This document shows, one piece after another, positions 60,635 through 64,000 of a stretch of 64,000 nucleotides of DNA. The notes under the pieces are model-generated. The model was not told the DNA's origin, ran no database searches, and saw nothing but the letters and a program-made list of their open reading frames with translations. The first letter of the stretch is position 1, and each line of letters begins with the position of its first letter. The position numbers and the translations under genes were made by a program. Source of the stretch: Limanda limanda. Its lineage: Eukaryota; Chordata; Actinopteri; Pleuronectiformes; Pleuronectidae. The DNA lies in contig NC_083636.1 in assembly GCF_963576545.1 (NCBI RefSeq), positions 9,860,856 to 9,924,855 of the forward strand, read 5' to 3'.

Positions 60635-60669
60635 GTGTTGTTATTGACTCACAGAGTCAATAACAACAC
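60635..60669. other. Perfect 16-bp inverted repeat with 3-base loop
   Basis: Arms 60635-60650 and 60654-60669 are exact reverse complements around ACA. It can form a tight hairpin. Confidence 0.9.
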
Positions 60670-63600
60670 TTGTTGGCCAATTCAGTGACTCGTCCTTTTA
60701 ACTGTCAAGACTACGTTCAAGTTTTTTCAAAGAAGAGACTCATACAGAGACATTTAATGTCAAACATTTAAAGGCTTATTTAATTTAATTTAAGCTTTAT
60801 TGTGAAAAATAAGCTGAATGCGCTCACAGACAAGAAATGACTTGAAGAGCATGAAGATTAGCGTTCACTTCTAAAACTAAAATATCAAATAAGTCTCAGA
60901 ACAGAAGTGGACTGATTCATTAAAGAGTAGAATGTTGAAGCCTTCTTTGCTTTCCTCTTTTGTCCCAGCGTCTCTTCATCCAATCGTCCTTTGAAATGTG
61001 GAGCCCATTATTTATATATTTATTTTTCAACATGCTCGCCCTCCTCAGCTACGCTCCTCAGTGACCCTTGATGAAATCTGGGCCGTTTTCAAAAACCGTA
61101 TGGCTGTGGTACATGCGGTTACCATGGAAATCGCAACACTCAAAGGTTGCGGAGAAGCCTTTGTTTTATTAAATGGCTGCAAGGAATGACAAAACACACG
61201 TGGGCGTTGGGCATGAAGGATGCTCAGTCAGGCTTTGATTTATTCACAGAGCCTCCCGTTGAGCCGATTTTTTTAAATGGAGACAAATTGCTCAGAACAA
61301 GGTTGTTGTGCATGCCTCCCCAAGAGCATGTCCTTTTTCACGGACACGGCCGGGGCTTTCATTACCACCGAAAGCTGCGGCATTAGATAAATTCATGAAA
61401 AAGCAGATGGCTGCCAGAGGCTTCCTGCCCACAGTGTGCCGCCTGTGCTAAGTGTTTGGTTGGAAACCTGGAGCCCTGTGTATCAGTAAAAAAAAACTCA
61501 GCCGCGTGTCTCTGCCTGTCAATAACACTTTTGTCTTCCTTGCTGAATAAAAAAGAGCAATTGCTTTTGTTCGGCGGCCCATTTGTTTCCTTGTTATCTG
61601 TGCTGTGGCAGAGAAAGACAGTTCTTGTAGGAAAATAGTAGCCTGCTGGGAAGTCTTTGTTAATTTTCCATTGAGATTAAAATGTGTGTCTTCTACTGTA
61701 GTCTGTGGTGTAGCCAAGGCTGATTCCTCAGCCTAAAGAAGGCTGGTGTATAGGCCAAGAAGCGTGCATGCGTAAAAGAAGTTCTTTGTGCCTTATGTAG
61801 TGAGGAATGGGGCTTTTGATTTACAGCTCGACTGTATGTGGAGCAGAAGTAGTATTGATTCAGGTGCTGCTGTGACACAGTGCAAACGATGCTGCGCCCG
61901 CAAAATGTTGCATCACATGCGGTTACTTCTCCACAGAATGTTTTTATCTTGAACCAATAAAAACTTCCTCTCATTCCCCAACTGAAAATGTTTTATTCCA
62001 TCTTTATCCTAAATGTTACTCAATATCAATACACTTGCTCATTGTCACGGTTCTCTTCTATTGGAATATTTTAGTGACACCTAACAGCAGGGTTTGGACC
62101 ATCGGCTGTTTATTTTGACAAACTTTAAACAATTACATCACGAAAGTGGATGGAGGTTTTTCAGTGGATTATAAAAGTCACTGAATTTGGCCAAGACGAA
62201 ATGCCTGTCTGCCTAACAGACTGAAAACCATTCACACCCACAGGTGATGTGGGGTCTTAGGTTTACCTCACCTGTGTGTCTCTGGACTGAGGGGAACACA
62301 GGTAACCAGAAGAGGCCCATTAAGAGAGTGAGATGTGAACTCCTCTTACAATAGGCCTGTGAATTCAGGACTTTTTTCTGTGAGGCAGTAATGTTAACAA
62401 CTGCACTATTATAATATACTGTATTCATTAACATATTGATTCAAATGTCACCACTCTGGGAGAGCCAGAGATGGCCATGCAGAACCACTGCCAATATGCA
62501 ATTTGAGGATAAAAAAGGAAAAGCAGTCTTTTTATAAGCGTTTTCGAGAAACGTAGGATCTGACAGACTGAGTTTGACCTAATGTAAGCAGAGCTAAGCA
62601 AACACAAATTATTGATTTAGTTATAAGGGAGGTAAAATGTTTTCTGTTTTACTATAGTACCATTGCACAATTAAATAAAAGTAATATGGAGTTTCAGACA
62701 ATTCTCAAGAATAAATATTTGAGAATGAATTTTTCAATTTTACGAGAAAACTTTGTCATTTTAATGGAATAAAGGCATAAATTTAAGAGCGCAAGTCGTT
62801 ATTTTACAAGAATAAAGAAATTAAAAAAAAAAATATTTAAGCTGCAAAGAGAAAACGGCCTCTCCTAAGTTCCACTCCTGTATCCAAAATCTCGAGCCAA
62901 TCTCATTGTTTCCTGAGCATCTACAAAACCCTTTGAATATTACTCAGATGTGACCAATGATAACCTCACAGTCGTCCACTACCAAACATTTCGTCCTTCA
63001 CAAAAGAAGCAATTTCCTCCAAGTCGGTGATTCATTCTTCCGACTCAGTTTCTCTATGAATCTTTTTCATAGTCCTGATACTTATTATAATGTGGCGCTG
63101 ATAAGACAAAACAGAATATAAAAGTATTTTATTTTTGTATTAGTTTTTATAAGAACTATATTCTAAAGAACTTTAATGCAGGCAACTGGCTGATCCTCTG
63201 ATATCCCCCATGAAAAATATGTCCCTAATATGCCATCATAAAAGACTGATTCTACAAACATTGTAAAGAAGTATCTCTACATTTTAACTCATAGCAGAAC
63301 AAGTGTATTTGTCATTTCTACCAACCTGACCTTTTGTCTGACCCATAAAAACTCAATTTTACAGCTTACCTCCTTCTCCCTCTTCTCTCTAAACTAAAGG
63401 AAACAAAGAAATTGTTCACTTTTCATTATCTGTCCCCTTTGAAACTGAATACATTACAGTTGATGGTGTAGTGATAGCTGTCTCATTTTCACTGAAGAAC
63501 AGCACACAGCTGATTTCCCAGGCCGAGACAGGAGGTTAGAAGGAGCTCTTTTTTTCTGACACAAGCATTATAATGTTTTTATACATTCGTGATTCATAAT

Positions 63601-63835
63601 CATTTGAGTCCACATACAATACAAACATGAGAAAAAAAGGGAGGAAATAAAGGTCAGGGAGCATCTTTTAATTGAAAATCAATATAGGTTTCTATGACGA
63701 CTTAATGGAAAAGTACCACATTGAACCATGAAGAGGTGTGTTTTTTTGGCTGGAGCAACCTGTTGTGTAAAAAAATATTCATCAGCTTTCCATATCTTCG
63801 GGCCTATGTATATAATAGCCATATATATAAGATAA
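60670..63835. other. Noncoding stretch; 61070-61440 is complex, non-repeat DNA
   Basis: 61070-61440 is high-complexity sequence with an X-box-like GTTACCATGGAAAT at 61118-61131 and may be a conserved noncoding element. Nothing else recognised. Confidence 0.3.
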
Positions 63836-64000
63836 CCAAAGGCTCTGCAGTTCAATCCCCCCAATCAGCATGCAGAAGTGTCCTTGAGCAAGACATGGAG
63901 TCCCAAATTTCACCTGATGGCTGAATATAAGTGATGTTAACTGAGAAAGTGCTGCACATATGCACTGTCTGAATGGGTGTGTGAATGGGTGAATGGCAAA
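63836..64000 (+). mobile_element. SINE, 5'-truncated and running off the window
   Basis: A B-box-like GTTCAATCCCC (63850-63860) is followed by 'gtccttgagcaagacatgga' and 'ctgatggctg', and later 'ctgaatgggtgtgtgaatgggtgaatgg'. This is the classic fish tRNA-derived SINE body and tail. The A-box region is not clear. Confidence 0.75.

Overview
The window looks like a gene-poor stretch of a teleost (probably spiny-rayed fish) nuclear genome. Pointers are the long CA/TG and GA microsatellites, tRNA-derived SINEs with the usual fish tail, decayed LINE tails, hAT-type DNA transposons, fish-type LTRs, and a soluble C-type lectin gene of a kind expanded in fish. There are no bacterial features. Almost every open frame over 60 codons is a chance frame through noncoding or repeat DNA.

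Only one protein gene can be read with confidence: a secreted single-domain C-type lectin on the minus strand (30322-30909). It has a TATA box, a good start context, a signal peptide, the full set of CTLD cysteines and a poly(A) signal. Its sugar-binding tripeptide is QAD rather than QPD or EPN, and it carries an unusual C-terminal extension that may come from a transposon. A second likely gene start lies at 1555-1892 on the plus strand: a CpG-rich promoter patch, a short uORF and a 33-codon first coding exon ending in a good splice donor, with a mitochondrial-presequence-like composition. Most of the remainder could be intron of that gene or intergenic DNA; a weak small-exon candidate lies at 46581-46635.

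Layout: 1-1.2 kb nothing; 1.2-1.5 kb repeat; 1.56-1.9 kb first exon; 2-8.3 kb noncoding; 8.3-9.1 kb hAT fragment with a BED finger; 9.13-9.9 kb long pyrimidine tract; 10-23 kb mostly plain noncoding DNA with dispersed repeats; 23.0-24.4 kb two LTR-like pieces; 25.5-30.4 kb a nested stack of mobile elements resolved by target-site duplications; 30.3-31.0 kb lectin gene; 33.9-34.5 kb repeats; 39.5-40.3 kb a repeat rich in nuclear-receptor half sites, including a perfect palindromic oestrogen response element; 41.2-41.8 kb a solo LTR with a perfect 5-bp duplication and an internal minisatellite; 43.4 and 48.3 kb long dinucleotide runs; 48.7-50.0 kb two LINE tails; 51.1 kb SINE; 54.7 and 60.6 kb perfect hairpins; 58.0-58.6 kb 5'-truncated LINE; 63.8 kb to the end a SINE running off the window.

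No pathway or operon-like cooperation between genes is visible. The most informative content is the mobile-element history and the regulatory motifs carried by those elements.
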